This document shows positions 33,919 to 42,856 of a DNA stretch of 64,000 nt, in pieces (position 1 is the first letter of the stretch; the number at the start of each line of letters is the position of its first letter). The position numbers were made by a program, and so were the translations under genes. Below the pieces are notes generated by a model. That model worked only from the letters and a program-made list of their open reading frames with translations. It searched no databases and was not told the origin of the DNA. Origin of the DNA: Mucilaginibacter sp. dw_454 (GTDB lineage Bacteria > Bacteroidota > Bacteroidia > Sphingobacteriales > Sphingobacteriaceae); contig NZ_JAAVVB010000002.1 of NCBI RefSeq assembly GCF_018449775.1, positions 1 through 64,000 of the forward strand, in the 5' to 3' direction.

Positions 33919-34875
33919 ATGAAAAACCTTATCCTTCCATTATGTCTAATTTGCCTTTTTGCCGGCATCGCGCATGCTCAAACTACAAATACCGATACTG
34001 CTTTAAAATTCAACTTTTATGTTACAGCTTTTGAAAACCACTGGGTGGTATTAAAAAAGCCTGATACAGCACGCTATTACACTTTTGGATATGTTTATAT
34101 AGAAAGCAAAAAAGGCTTTATGTTTAAGCCGGCCGGGCAGTTTGAAATTAATAAACGGCATAAATACATATTACATCCCGGCAAAATAGGCCGGTATATG
34201 TTTAGCCCGGGCGAGATAGATCAATCTTTTGCGCCTCGGATAATCCGGCATCAGGATACCCTTGGCATACAGAATAACAGGCAAATATGGCCCACGCTCG
34301 CCGCTATTTTACCTGCAAAGCACTTTAAGGAACTTAAAATAGAAGTCACACCAAAATGGATAAAACCTTATTATACTTATTCCGATACACTTGAGCATAA
34401 CTACCGCTGGGGATGTTATCACACAGAGGAGATTGACCCTGCTGTCGGAATCGATTATTTGGAAAAAGTTTATAAAGTTTCGCCTCATTACAAAGGCGTA
34501 AAGGTGCCTATGGATAAAGTTTCCTGGATCAATCACCAGGGGATTGAAATGAAATTGGGCCAGGCTTACAATGATACACAACAATACGGTAAGGCTATTA
34601 ACTTATTGAATACGGCCATATTAAACGATCCGACTTACATCCCTTTTTATCAGGAGCTAATCAATACCTATTTTAAAAAAGAAGATTGGAATATGGTTAT
34701 AGCAACTGCTAATCGAGGACTATCAACTTTGACAGCGGTCGAAAAATCAGATCAAAAACGCGACTTAGCAGCATGCATAGCTAAAAGTTACGAAGAATTG
34801 AAAAACGATGAACAAGGTAAATATTGGCGTGCAAAAAGTTTGGAATATAGTCTATGCCCCGGTTGTGTTTATTAA
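33919..34875 (+). CDS. secreted TPR-containing protein
   Basis: A 318-residue protein with a signal peptide ending at AHAQ. Residues about 25-110 form a beta-rich domain (NFYVTAFENHWVVLKKPD, then YTFGYVYIESKKGFMFKP). The C-terminal half has TPR-like helical pairs, for example MKLGQAYNDTQQYGKAINLLNTAI and ELINTYFKKEDWNMVIATANRGL read in parts, and a last repeat YEELKNDEQGKYWRAKSLEY. Periplasmic scaffold of unknown partner. Monocistronic. Confidence 0.75.
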   Translation: MKNLILPLCLICLFAGIAHAQTTNTDTALKFNFYVTAFENHWVVLKKPDTARYYTFGYVYIESKKGFMFKPAGQFEINKRHKYILHPGKIGRYMFSPGEIDQSFAPRIIRHQDTLGIQNNRQIWPTLAAILPAKHFKELKIEVTPKWIKPYYTYSDTLEHNYRWGCYHTEEIDPAVGIDYLEKVYKVSPHYKGVKVPMDKVSWINHQGIEMKLGQAYNDTQQYGKAINLLNTAILNDPTYIPFYQELINTYFKKEDWNMVIATANRGLSTLTAVEKSDQKRDLAACIAKSYEELKNDEQGKYWRAKSLEYSLCPGCVY

Positions 34876-34885
34876 TTGTGGATTT

Positions 34886-34973
34886 GCGTTAAGGATAGAA
34901 GCGGATACCGGCCCGTGATTAACACCTGTGGCGTATGAGCGGATAGCCTGGCCCGCCTAAAGGCGGGAACGCC
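34886..34973 (+). ncRNA. Flavo-1-like structured repeat, copy 2
   Basis: GCGTTAAGGATAGAAGCGG, then ATACCGGCCC, TATGAGCGGATAGCC, a local hairpin CCCGCCTAAAGGCGGG and the closing AACGCC. It has the same order of elements as the copies at 20609, 48457 and 48759. Most of the 410-bp gap 34876-35285 is this repeat, an 8-bp palindrome at 35076 and the rpsL promoter. Confidence 0.5.
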
Positions 34974-35075
34974 ATTATTGATCACTATCCACCTGGTGTA
35001 TAAGCTTCTTCCCTATGCCGGGGTAACAAATCATTCCTGTATTACATAGCCACTCGTTTATCTACCTAAGGTAAA

Positions 35076-35095
35076 AGACGCAAAATATTGCGTCT
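35076..35095. repeat. short palindrome AGACGCAA / TTGCGTCT
   Basis: A perfect 8-bp inverted repeat with a 4-nt centre (AATA) about 110 bp upstream of the rpsL promoter. This type of hairpin is scattered in many bacterial genomes. Confidence 0.5.
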
Positions 35096-35184
35096 CTACA
35101 TAGTCTATATAATTGCAAAACCTCATTTCTGTTTAACTTAATCTACCCATCCCAAAAAATATCAAAACTTTTTTAGCCTAACCA

Positions 35185-35216
35185 CTTGAATATCATAAAA
35201 TAACTCCGTACTTTTG
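35185..35216 (+). promoter_or_regulatory. str operon promoter
   Basis: CTTG at 35185-35188 and TACTTTTG at 35209-35216 match the Bacteroidota -33 TTG and -7 TAnnTTTG, with a 20-nt spacer. The transcript would begin near CAGTCCC and have a leader of about 65 nt before rpsL. Confidence 0.8.
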
Positions 35217-35285
35217 CAGTCCCGAAAACTGCCCACCAATGTAGGTGGCGGCGGGGTAAGAAAACAAAAACATAAGAAAGCAAGA

Positions 35286-35699
35286 ATGCCTACTATCAAT
35301 CAATTAGTTAGAAAAGGTAGAGTAGCTCTGGTTGACAAGAGTAAGTCGCCAGCGTTGGACAGCTGTCCACAGCGAAGAGGAGTATGCACCCGCGTGTATA
35401 CCACTACCCCTAAGAAACCAAACTCAGCAATGCGTAAAGTTGCCCGTGTGCGCTTAACCAACGGTAAAGAAGTAAATGCTTATATCCCTGGAGAAGGTCA
35501 CAACTTACAAGAGCACTCTATTGTGTTGATCCGTGGCGGTCGTGTTAAAGACTTACCAGGTGTACGTTACCACATCATCCGTGGTGCATTAGATACTTCT
35601 GGTGTTGCAGGTCGTAACCAACGTCGTTCAAAATATGGTACTAAACGCCCTAAACCAGGTCAAGTTGCGGCTGCACCTACAAAGGGTAAAAAGAAATAA
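35286..35699 (+). CDS. rpsL: 30S ribosomal protein S12
   Basis: A 137-residue protein starting at [12 protein letters not shown]. Near the decoding centre it carries [12 protein letters not shown] and [11 protein letters not shown], where streptomycin-resistance changes occur in other species; the sequence here has the standard Lys residues. The basic tail is [15 protein letters not shown]. The longer reading from 35214 starts on a TTG inside the promoter and is rejected. First gene of the str operon. Confidence 0.97.
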   Translation: MPTINQLVRKGRVALVDKSKSPALDSCPQRRGVCTRVYTTTPKKPNSAMRKVARVRLTNGKEVNAYIPGEGHNLQEHSIVLIRGGRVKDLPGVRYHIIRGALDTSGVAGRNQRRSKYGTKRPKPGQVAAAPTKGKKK

Positions 35700-35718
35700 T
35701 TAAAGGAGGATAGTAACA

Positions 35719-36186
35719 ATGAGAAAATCGAAACCAAAAAAAAGAATCCTTCTTCCTGATCCAAAATTCAATGATATTTTGGTAACCAGGTTTGTAAATA
35801 ACATGATGTTTGACGGTAAAAAGTCTACCGCTTATACTATATTTTATAACGCAGTTGACATTGTTGAGAAAAAAACCAGCGAAAGCGGTTTAGATACCTG
35901 GAAAAAGGCTCTTAACAACGTTATGCCTGCAGTTGAAGTTAAAAGCCGCCGTGTTGGTGGTGCTAACTTCCAGGTACCTACCGAAGTTCGTCCGGAGCGT
36001 AAAATCGCTTTGGGTATGAAATGGTTAATCAGCTATGCTCGTAAACGTGGTGAAAAAACCATGATGGAGAAATTAGCCGGCGAGATCATCTCAGCAGCTA
36101 AAGGTGAAGGTGCAGCAGTGAAAAAGAAAGAAGATACGCACAAAATGGCTGAGGCTAACAAAGCGTTCTCTCACTTCAGATTCTAA
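35719..36186 (+). CDS. rpsG: 30S ribosomal protein S7
   Basis: A 155-residue protein that nucleates the 30S head on the 3' domain of 16S rRNA. It begins [20 protein letters not shown] and contains [16 protein letters not shown] and [16 protein letters not shown], both standard. It is preceded by AAAGGAGG, an unusually strong Shine-Dalgarno for this phylum. Followed by a palindromic element before fusA. Confidence 0.97.
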   Translation: MRKSKPKKRILLPDPKFNDILVTRFVNNMMFDGKKSTAYTIFYNAVDIVEKKTSESGLDTWKKALNNVMPAVEVKSRRVGGANFQVPTEVRPERKIALGMKWLISYARKRGEKTMMEKLAGEIISAAKGEGAAVKKKEDTHKMAEANKAFSHFRF

Positions 36187-36190
36187 AAAA

Positions 36191-36301
36191 CTAATGAATG
36201 AATTAGTGAATTAGTGAATGAGTGATTTGTTGAAAAGGTAACATTATCCTAATCATTAAATTGCTTATTCGCTAATTCACTCAATCACTCATTCAGTAAT
36301 T
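36191..36301. repeat. palindromic word element (GAATTAGTGAATGAG type)
   Basis: The left arm 36191-36228 is built from CTAATGAATGAATTAGTGAA and GTGAATGAGTGATTT. The right arm 36263-36301 is the imperfect complement (TTCGCTAATTCACTCAATCA, CTCATTCAGTAATTA). It begins 4 bp after the rpsG stop and ends 11 bp before the fusA ATG. Confidence 0.8.
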
Positions 36302-36312
36302 AAAAAAACAAT

Positions 36313-38424
36313 ATGTCAAGAGATCTTAGATATACAAGAAATATAGGTATTGCCGCTCACATTGATGCGGGTAAAACAACTACCACCGAGCGTATTCTTT
36401 ACTATAGCGGCGTTAGCCACAAAATAGGCGAGGTACACGAAGGTGCAGCAACCATGGACTGGATGGCGCAAGAGCAGGAGCGTGGTATTACCATTACTTC
36501 GGCTGCTACTACAGTTGGTTGGAAATACAGAGGCCATAACTACCATATCAACATTATTGATACCCCGGGACACGTGGATTTTACCGTAGAGGTAAACCGC
36601 TCGTTACGTGTATTGGATGGTTTGGTTTTCCTTTTTAGTGCGGTTGACGGTGTTGAGCCTCAGTCTGAAACTAACTGGCGCCTGGCTAACAACTATAACG
36701 TTGCCCGTATTGGCTTTGTTAACAAAATGGACCGTAGCGGTGCAGACTTTTTAAATGTTGTAAAACAGGTAAAAAGTATGTTAGGCAGCAACGCAGTGCC
36801 TTTGCAGTTACCAATTGGTGCTGAAGAGAACTTTAAAGGTGTGGTTGACTTAATTAACTGGAGAGGTATTGTTTGGAATGAGCATGATAAAGGTATGACC
36901 TTTACTGAAGTGCCTATCCCTGACGATATGATCGAAGAAGCTACCGAGTGGAGAGAAAAATTGTTAGAATCAGTAGCTGATTATGATGAGTCTTTAATGG
37001 AGAAATTCTTTGAAGACCCTGCTTCAATTACCGAGCGCGAGATTTTAGATGCATTGCGTAAAGCAGTGTTAGATGCTAAGATTGTTCCTATGGTTTGCGG
37101 TTCGTCTTTCAAAAACAAAGGTGTACAAACTATGCTTGATTATGTGATGGAATTGCTTCCTTCACCTATGGACGTTGAAGGTATTATTGGTACTAACCCT
37201 GATACCGGCGAAGAAATTTTGCGTAAACCATCAGAAAAAGAGCCGTTTGCAGCTTTAGCATTTAAAATTGCAACCGATCCTTTCGTAGGTCGTCTATGCT
37301 TTATCCGTGTTTACTCTGGTAACTTAGAAGCAGGATCATACATACACAACATGCGTTCTGACAGTAAAGAGCGTATCTCTCGTATATTCCAAATGCACGC
37401 TAACAAGCAAAACCCAATCCCTAACGTAGGTGCTGGTGATATTGCTGCGGTAGTAGGCTTTAAGGATATTAAAACAGGCGATACCCTTTGCGACGAGAAA
37501 TTCCCGATCATATTGGAGTCTATGAACTTCCCTGATCCGGTTATCGGTTTAGCTATTGAGCCTAAAACTCAGGCTGATGTTGATAAATTAGGTATCGCTT
37601 TAGGTAAATTATCTGAAGAGGATCCTACGTTCCACGTAAAATCTGACGAAGAAACCGGCCAAACTGTAATTTCAGGTATGGGCGAGCTTCACTTAGATAT
37701 TATCATGGACCGTTTAAAACGCGAGTTTAAAGTTGAGGTTAACCAGGGTGCGCCACAGGTAGCTTTCAAAGAAGCTATCACAGGTTCTGTACAACACCGC
37801 GAAACATACAAGAAACAAACCGGTGGTCGTGGTAAATTTGCTGATATACAAGTTGTATTATCACCAAATGACGACGGTAAAGAAGGTTTAACCTTTATCA
37901 ACGAAATCTCAGGTGGTTCAATCCCTCGTGAGTTTATTCCATCTGTACAAAAAGGCTTCGAAGCTTCTTTGGCAAATGGTGTGTTGGCAGGTTACCCGCT
38001 AACCGGCTTAAAAGTACGTTTGATAGATGGTTCATTCCACGCTGTCGATTCGGATGCATTGTCATTCGAGTTAGCTGCTAAGATGGCTTACCGCGAGGCT
38101 TTGCCACGTTGTAAACCGGTATTGCTTGAGCCGATCATGAAAATTGAGATCTTAACTCCTGAAGAAAACATGGGTGACGTTATTGGTGACATGAACCGTC
38201 GTCGTGGCCAGCTTTTGGGTATGGACAGCCGTGCAGGTGCTCAAGTAATTAAAGCTACTGTACCACTTTCAGAAATGTTTGGTTATGTAACCCAGTTACG
38301 TACCATTACATCTGGCCGTGCTACTTCAACCATGGAGTTTGATCACTATGCTGAAGCGCCACGTAACGTACAGGACGAAATTGTTGCTAAAGCAAAAGGC
38401 AGAAAAGCTGCTGGTAATAACTAG
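36313..38424 (+). CDS. fusA: elongation factor G
   Basis: A 703-residue translocase GTPase. G1 is AHIDAGKTT, switch I contains [11 protein letters not shown]3 is DTPGHVDF, G4 NKMD and G5 GSSF near residue 260. Domains II-V follow, with [14 protein letters not shown] in domain III, the domain IV segment near residue 510-590 and the domain V start [18 protein letters not shown]. Third gene of the str operon. Confidence 0.98.
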   Translation: MSRDLRYTRNIGIAAHIDAGKTTTTERILYYSGVSHKIGEVHEGAATMDWMAQEQERGITITSAATTVGWKYRGHNYHINIIDTPGHVDFTVEVNRSLRVLDGLVFLFSAVDGVEPQSETNWRLANNYNVARIGFVNKMDRSGADFLNVVKQVKSMLGSNAVPLQLPIGAEENFKGVVDLINWRGIVWNEHDKGMTFTEVPIPDDMIEEATEWREKLLESVADYDESLMEKFFEDPASITEREILDALRKAVLDAKIVPMVCGSSFKNKGVQTMLDYVMELLPSPMDVEGIIGTNPDTGEEILRKPSEKEPFAALAFKIATDPFVGRLCFIRVYSGNLEAGSYIHNMRSDSKERISRIFQMHANKQNPIPNVGAGDIAAVVGFKDIKTGDTLCDEKFPIILESMNFPDPVIGLAIEPKTQADVDKLGIALGKLSEEDPTFHVKSDEETGQTVISGMGELHLDIIMDRLKREFKVEVNQGAPQVAFKEAITGSVQHRETYKKQTGGRGKFADIQVVLSPNDDGKEGLTFINEISGGSIPREFIPSVQKGFEASLANGVLAGYPLTGLKVRLIDGSFHAVDSDALSFELAAKMAYREALPRCKPVLLEPIMKIEILTPEENMGDVIGDMNRRRGQLLGMDSRAGAQVIKATVPLSEMFGYVTQLRTITSGRATSTMEFDHYAEAPRNVQDEIVAKAKGRKAAGNN

Positions 38425-38430
38425 TAATAA

Positions 38431-38470
38431 AATTAGTTGATTGGCGATTAGAGATTTTCGCCAATCAATT
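38431..38470. repeat. palindromic word element (GATTGGCG type)
   Basis: TTGATTGGCG (arm within 38431-38446) and CGCCAATCAA (38459-38470) enclose ATTAGAGATTTT. The word TGATTGGCGATTAGAGATT also occurs, inverted and unpaired, at 20752-20790. It lies 6 bp after the fusA stop. Confidence 0.7.
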
Positions 38471-38537
38471 ATTAAATAAATAAACAACCGGTCGCCCTAA
38501 CAAATAGCTCTTAGGATTGACCTCAACAAAAAACAAA

Positions 38538-38843
38538 ATGAGCCAAAGAATCAGAATCAAATTAAAATCTTACGATTACAATCTGGTTGATAAATCAGCT
38601 GAGAAGATCGTAAAAACAGTAAAGCCAACAGGCGCTGTAGTTAGCGGACCACTTCCGTTACCAACCGAAAAGAAAATTTTCACTGTTTTGCGTTCACCGC
38701 ACGTAAACAAAAAAGCACGTGAGCAATTCCAATTATGCTCTTACAAAAGACTATTGGATATCTACAGCTCAAATTCAAAAACTGTAGATGCGCTGATGAA
38801 ACTTGAATTGCCTAGCGGCGTTGAAGTGGAGATCAAAGTGTAA
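38538..38843 (+). CDS. rpsJ: 30S ribosomal protein S10
   Basis: A 101-residue protein from [20 protein letters not shown]; the upstream TTG reading adds 7 residues and is rejected. Contains [29 protein letters not shown] in positions about 40-68 and the end [11 protein letters not shown]. In most bacteria rpsJ is the first gene of the S10 operon directly followed by rplC. Here it is the last gene of the str transcript and is followed by a terminator, with rplC about 10 kb away. Confidence 0.97.
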   Translation: MSQRIRIKLKSYDYNLVDKSAEKIVKTVKPTGAVVSGPLPLPTEKKIFTVLRSPHVNKKAREQFQLCSYKRLLDIYSSNSKTVDALMKLELPSGVEVEIKV

Positions 38844-38868
38844 CTGTACCGGAAGATCCGAAATTAGA

Positions 38869-38894
38869 ATCGAGAGTTTAGAATCAAGATTCAA
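38869..38894 (+). repeat. single-arm word repeat (GAATCAAGATTCAAG)
   Basis: GAATCGAGAGTTTAG, GAATCAAGATTCAAG: the same word family as 27109 and 63735 but without a clear second arm. It lies between rpsJ and the terminator. Confidence 0.5.
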
Positions 38895-38903
38895 GATAAA
38901 ATT

Positions 38904-38932
38904 AAGCCATCCGATTTTCGGGTGGCTTTTTT
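38904..38932 (+). terminator. str operon intrinsic terminator
   Basis: AAGCCATCCG and CGGGTGGCTT (one G-U pair) form a 10-bp stem with a 5-nt loop, followed by TTTT. It closes rpsL-rpsG-fusA-rpsJ. Confidence 0.88.
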
Positions 38933-38969
38933 GCTGGATGACACTTTTATAATTAAAATTGAAAATTTG

Positions 38970-38977
38970 TATATTTG
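38970..38977 (+). promoter_or_regulatory. -7 box of toxin-antitoxin promoter
   Basis: TATATTTG matches TAnnTTTG and ends 3 nt before the antitoxin ATG, so the mRNA would be leaderless or nearly so. Confidence 0.45.
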
Positions 38978-38980
38978 ATT

Positions 38981-39184
38981 ATGAGCACTTATTTAATAAC
39001 ACCGACCGCGGAACAGGAAAAGCTTATAGCTGCTTTCTTAGAAGAACAACACATCCCTTTTTTCAAAGAAGATGAAACATTACCGCAGCATGTTTTAGAT
39101 GGTATAGAACGTGGACAGAAAGATTTTGAAGCAGGGCGATTTATACCATTTGATGATTTTAAAAAAAAATATCCAGCCGAATAA
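38981..39184 (+). CDS. type II antitoxin, unknown DNA-binding class
   Basis: A 67-residue protein: MSTYLITPTAEQEKLIAAFLEE, then an acidic middle, a helix HVLDGIERGQKDFEAGRF and the tail IPFDDFKKKYPAE. The length, the 'GxxD(x)GRxxPFDDFKKKY' ending and the immediate downstream RelE/ParE toxin mark it as the antitoxin of the pair. The N-terminal part should bind DNA or dimerise, and the C-terminal part should wrap the toxin. The ATG is chosen over the upstream TTG. Confidence 0.85.
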   Translation: MSTYLITPTAEQEKLIAAFLEEQHIPFFKEDETLPQHVLDGIERGQKDFEAGRFIPFDDFKKKYPAE

Positions 39185-39187
39185 TTA

Positions 39188-39478
39188 ATGACGTTTAATG
39201 TAGTTTTCACCAACGAGGCGGATGATACATTTGATTCAATAGGGCGTCAAATATTGGAGCGATTGGGCAAGCCGGAAGTTCTGAAATTTAGAAGTCGCGT
39301 TTATAAAGTTGTAGAGACTGTACGCCGGTCTCCCTTGATTTTTCAAGTTGCTGGAAATACGGATAAAGTACGGAAAGCGGTTATACACGGAAATTGCTCT
39401 ATGTTTTACCAGGTGAAAGATAACTTAATATCAATTCTGTTCTTTTGGGACAACAGGCAAGACCCAATATTAAAATAA
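39188..39478 (+). CDS. RelE/ParE-family toxin
   Basis: A 96-residue protein with the RelE/ParE fold pattern: a first strand FNVVFTNEADDTFDSI, helices with ILERLGKPEVLKFRSRV, then KAVIHGNCSMFYQVKDNLISILFFWDNRQDP. The ending 'FFWDNRQDP' is typical of the ParE-like branch. It starts 3 bp after the antitoxin. Whether it cuts mRNA or blocks gyrase cannot be read from sequence. Confidence 0.9.
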   Translation: MTFNVVFTNEADDTFDSIGRQILERLGKPEVLKFRSRVYKVVETVRRSPLIFQVAGNTDKVRKAVIHGNCSMFYQVKDNLISILFFWDNRQDPILK

Positions 39479-39489
39479 GTATTCTTGGA

Positions 39490-40203
39490 TTACCCCATTC
39501 CCACCAACAGCCAGCAAACCATTGCCCCTGTAAACGTATTCAAAAAATTAACCAGGTTATTGCCAATTAAACCACGCCGTTCTAATGCGGCGCCTAAAAC
39601 AGAATCTATCAGATTGCCAACTGCACCCGCCAGGGCGATCCAACAAAACACTACACTCCACCCTAAACTTATCGAATAAATTGCCGCTATCAGCATCGCA
39701 CCAATCAAACCAATCAGCGTACCTTCTATGCTGACTACGCCATCCAGTCCGCGGGTATCTTTTTTAAAGGTTAGGATATTGAAAAACCTTCGGCCGTAAA
39801 CTGTCCCGAGCTCTGAAGATAAAGTATCAGCAGTAGCCGCGGCTAAGCTGCCGGCAATCATTACCTGTACAAACACCGAGTGCGCTGGCGACTGCCATGC
39901 CATTAACCCCAATATAGCTGATATGCCGCCATTGGCCAAAACCTGCCATGCGGTACGCCTGCCTTTATTTTTTTCGGCAACGCCTGTTAACGTCTTTTTG
40001 TCGATTTGCCATTTGGTGGCCCATAAACCTAGTATGAAAAATGCAGCTAATAAGATAAGCCCTGTAACGCCGGCACCTTTATAGATAAACACACCAACGA
40101 TATCGCCAACTACCGCCCCCGTTCGTGTTAACTTACCGGTACGATAGCTCAATACAGCCGCAATTAACAGGATTGTATAAACTGAAACGTCAGCTAGTGT
40201 CAT
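39490..40203 (-). CDS. DUF92 family membrane protein
   Basis: A 237-residue polytopic protein of the DUF92/TMEM19 family. Conserved blocks: GKLTRTGAVVGDIVGVFIY, the GRRTAWQVLANGG loop, AATADTLSSELG, and TRGLDGVVSIEGTLIG. About six membrane helices. Plant members of this family act as phytyl-phosphate kinase (VTE6), so a CTP-dependent prenyl-phosphate kinase role is possible, as inference only. Convergent with the toxin gene. Confidence 0.88.
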   Translation of the reverse strand: MTLADVSVYTILLIAAVLSYRTGKLTRTGAVVGDIVGVFIYKGAGVTGLILLAAFFILGLWATKWQIDKKTLTGVAEKNKGRRTAWQVLANGGISAILGLMAWQSPAHSVFVQVMIAGSLAAATADTLSSELGTVYGRRFFNILTFKKDTRGLDGVVSIEGTLIGLIGAMLIAAIYSISLGWSVVFCWIALAGAVGNLIDSVLGAALERRGLIGNNLVNFLNTFTGAMVCWLLVGMG

Positions 40204-40306
40204 AGGTCTAGTTTTCGTAAAAATATCTATTAATGATATATCTTTAGAAAAATAAAACAGAGCTTCTGGGTTTATTCTGGTTTAAAACAGCTACGTGCCG
40301 CACACA

Positions 40307-41404
40307 ATGAATTTTCGTAACAAGCTTCTCGCCCCAATTACAACGGTGCCTGCTGCATTGCAAAACGCACATTTCGCTTCACTGGATGGACTTAGGGGAA
40401 TAGCAGTTTTAATTGTGGTGTTTGCACACCTGGGAGGCAATCATTTACTTAAACCATTTCATTTGTCGGTAAATAGCCGCACGGGTGTTGATCTGTTTTT
40501 TGTTTTAAGCGGATTCTTAATCACTAGTATTTTACTCAAAGAACGAGTAGCCAAAGGAAGTGTGTCTTTGCAGCGGTTCTATATTAGGCGCATTTTTCGT
40601 ATTGTTCCTGCGGCTTATGCGTTTCTTTTCCTAGTGTGCCTGTTAAACCTCTTTCTACCCTTGCACATCGGATTAAGAGATTTTCTCGCGTCGCTTTTTT
40701 TTCTGAAAAACCTGCCGATGCCGAATGAGCCTTTTACCGCGCATTTTTGGTCGCTTGCTGTCGAGGTTCAATTTTATATCATATTCCCTTTTTTGCTGGT
40801 AACTAACATTAACCGCTATATAATCATTGCCTTGACTTTAGTTATTGGGATCACTGTAATAGCTATCTGCGCCGAGCATATTTCTATAACAGCTCAATAT
40901 CCCGAAATTAGGTGGTTAGTTAAACTTAGCCGGTATGCTTTCTGGAAAGGGCCTGTTATCATTTTAATAGGCTCACTGCTTTCCATACTAATGTTTAAGG
41001 GCATCATTAATATCAAAGCAATATCGAAACCTGACCTTATTGCAGCTTTACTAATCATGATGGCTTTAGTAATTACAGCAAATAGCTTTGTCTCTTACAC
41101 CAGATATCTTTCTGAGATTGTGGCCGCTCTATTATTTGCAATAACTATTTTGATAAGTCTGAAAGGAGGTTGTTTTTTGTCCTCGACCTTCTTAGTCAAG
41201 GTGGGTGTCATGTCTTACAGTATTTATATATGGCAAGAATTATTTATTGGCACCCATGCCTGGCAACCCTGGCTAAAGTTTATGGCCGGGTATCCGGTGG
41301 CAGAGCTGATAATAATAAAGCTGGTATTGTTAGCGGCATTAAGCTTTCTATCGTATTACTTTATCGAACGGGTTTTCCTCCGTATCAAAACCAAATTCGA
41401 ATAA
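40307..41404 (+). CDS. acyltransferase 3 family membrane protein
   Basis: About 365 residues and some ten membrane helices. Family signatures: FASLDGLRGIAVLIVVFAHLGG (catalytic His at the end of helix 1), GVDLFFVLSGFLITSIL, and FWSLAVEVQFYIIFP. It would O-acylate a surface polysaccharide or lipid from the inner membrane. The ATG at 40307 is preferred over the GTG at 40295. It ends 1 bp before the convergent EVE-like gene. Confidence 0.92.
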   Translation: MNFRNKLLAPITTVPAALQNAHFASLDGLRGIAVLIVVFAHLGGNHLLKPFHLSVNSRTGVDLFFVLSGFLITSILLKERVAKGSVSLQRFYIRRIFRIVPAAYAFLFLVCLLNLFLPLHIGLRDFLASLFFLKNLPMPNEPFTAHFWSLAVEVQFYIIFPFLLVTNINRYIIIALTLVIGITVIAICAEHISITAQYPEIRWLVKLSRYAFWKGPVIILIGSLLSILMFKGIINIKAISKPDLIAALLIMMALVITANSFVSYTRYLSEIVAALLFAITILISLKGGCFLSSTFLVKVGVMSYSIYIWQELFIGTHAWQPWLKFMAGYPVAELIIIKLVLLAALSFLSYYFIERVFLRIKTKFE

Positions 41405-41845
41405 CTAATATTCGTCGCTGTTTTCAAGAAAGTCTTGCCATACGCCCTCCAGTTCGTGTACCAACTCGGGGCGAATGGATATGCCCGATGCCTGCGGTGT
41501 CCAGGTTTGTGCAGCCAGGTTGCCGGTTTTCAATATCTCAAGAGTAAGTATGGGTTCTTTCTCAGGATTGAGCAGAGTATCAATGGCAATAGTAATACGA
41601 TGATAATGCCGCCCTTTACGAAAAGCCAGGTAAGGCTCTGAAGCAATGATACCAGACGCAAAAATACCTTTAGGCTCAACACCTACCCGAACGATGTAGG
41701 CACGGTCGCCGGGCTGAATGGTTTTGTGGCTGGCCACGCTCCAGTTATCTTCGAGTTTGCCGGTGTCTTTAAGTTTTTGGATATCGGCATCGATGTCGGC
41801 CCACTCAAATTTGATGGGGTTCCATCCAAAAAGATAGGCTTTCAT
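41405..41845 (-). CDS. stand-alone EVE/PUA-like domain protein
   Basis: A 146-residue protein opening MKAYLFGWNPIKFEWADID, with SHKTIQPGDRAYIVRVGVEP and KGIFASGIIASEPY, a pattern I associate with EVE/PUA-like domains that read modified bases, found at the N-terminus of some modification-dependent HNH endonucleases. Here there is no nuclease domain or adjacent restriction gene. Function uncertain: it may bind modified DNA or RNA. Confidence 0.6.
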   Translation of the reverse strand: MKAYLFGWNPIKFEWADIDADIQKLKDTGKLEDNWSVASHKTIQPGDRAYIVRVGVEPKGIFASGIIASEPYLAFRKGRHYHRITIAIDTLLNPEKEPILTLEILKTGNLAAQTWTPQASGISIRPELVHELEGVWQDFLENSDEY

Positions 41846-41866
41846 TTTGGCGATTTATATGAGAAC

Positions 41867-42724
41867 TTATCCGCGTCCGGTTAGCTCGTCCAACTTATTG
41901 CGCTCGGTCTGCAGTTCGCGCGCCAGTTTCTTTTCCTTTTCGTTGGCTTTTGCCTTGAAGGTTTTAAACTCTTCTTCCAGCTCGTTATATAAGGTAGTAC
42001 GGTAAACAGCTTCTTTACGGTAACCGCCAGATTGCGAAATAACCACACCCGCAATAATAGCAATGATGAGTACCAAACCCCACATAACAATATTATACGT
42101 GCCTTTTGCAAACGCCATTCCCAGGAAACTGATCGAGTCGGTTTGAGAAAGTGCTTGCTCTTTTGACGCTACGTCTGCTTGTAAACCGGTGGTGGTTTTG
42201 GTTTGATCGGCAATTTTATCGTTTGCTGCTTTTAATTGGTTGCGGACACTATGCAGCGTATCTGTATAACTCTTCCACATAGCAGCAACAAAAGGTTTTT
42301 GGTAATTATAGACTTTAGTTAGCAGGTATTGATATTGACCATAAAGGCTTTTGTCAATTTTGGGTGTAGCCTGCGTAGCTACCGTGTCAGGTTTTGCAGC
42401 AGGTACAGGCGCTGCAACCTTTACCGGAGCGGCGGCTACAGATGCCGCTCCCTTGGCAGGCGTTGTAGTAAGTCGTTTCAGGCTATCGGCTTTTTGTTGG
42501 GCGCGATATGTTTTGGCATAAGCGCCATAGCCATATCTTGAGTAAGGTTTACCGGTTTTAGGATTGATAGGGACACTCCCCGGTTTGGCAGTGATTACAG
42601 GCTTTGTAGCCGGCACTTTTTTAACAACTGTTCTTTTAACACTGTCCTGGGCTTGAGCGGTGGCTAAATAACCAACCAGCATCAGTAATACCAATGGTAG
42701 TTTTAACATGAAATAGTTCTTCAT
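41867..42724 (-). CDS. exported coiled-coil membrane protein
   Basis: About 285 residues from MKNYFMLKLPL; the 6-residue upstream extension is not favoured. Signal peptide ending at AQAQ, a low-complexity Lys/Pro/Ala region (about 25-120), then a helical region (NQLKAANDKIADQTKT), one membrane helix (about 212-232) and a charged C-terminal coiled coil (LYNELEEEFKTFKAKANEKE, ending in ELTGRG). Unknown function, probably an envelope scaffold. Divergent from the tyrA-like gene. Confidence 0.7.
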   Translation of the reverse strand: MKNYFMLKLPLVLLMLVGYLATAQAQDSVKRTVVKKVPATKPVITAKPGSVPINPKTGKPYSRYGYGAYAKTYRAQQKADSLKRLTTTPAKGAASVAAAPVKVAAPVPAAKPDTVATQATPKIDKSLYGQYQYLLTKVYNYQKPFVAAMWKSYTDTLHSVRNQLKAANDKIADQTKTTTGLQADVASKEQALSQTDSISFLGMAFAKGTYNIVMWGLVLIIAIIAGVVISQSGGYRKEAVYRTTLYNELEEEFKTFKAKANEKEKKLARELQTERNKLDELTGRG

Positions 42725-42856
42725 AAGGGTAAAATTATGCAATGATATATTAAAAACACAGTAAAAAAGCGCTTTTATTGCAGGTTTCGAGCATTATACG
42801 TATGATGAATGCAATCCTTTGTACGCATTTTTGCTGCGCTTAGTTATATTAGCAGC

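Noticed and set aside
39485..39679. 64-residue + frame after the toxin gene
   Set aside because: It lies wholly opposite the DUF92 gene and has no recognisable features.
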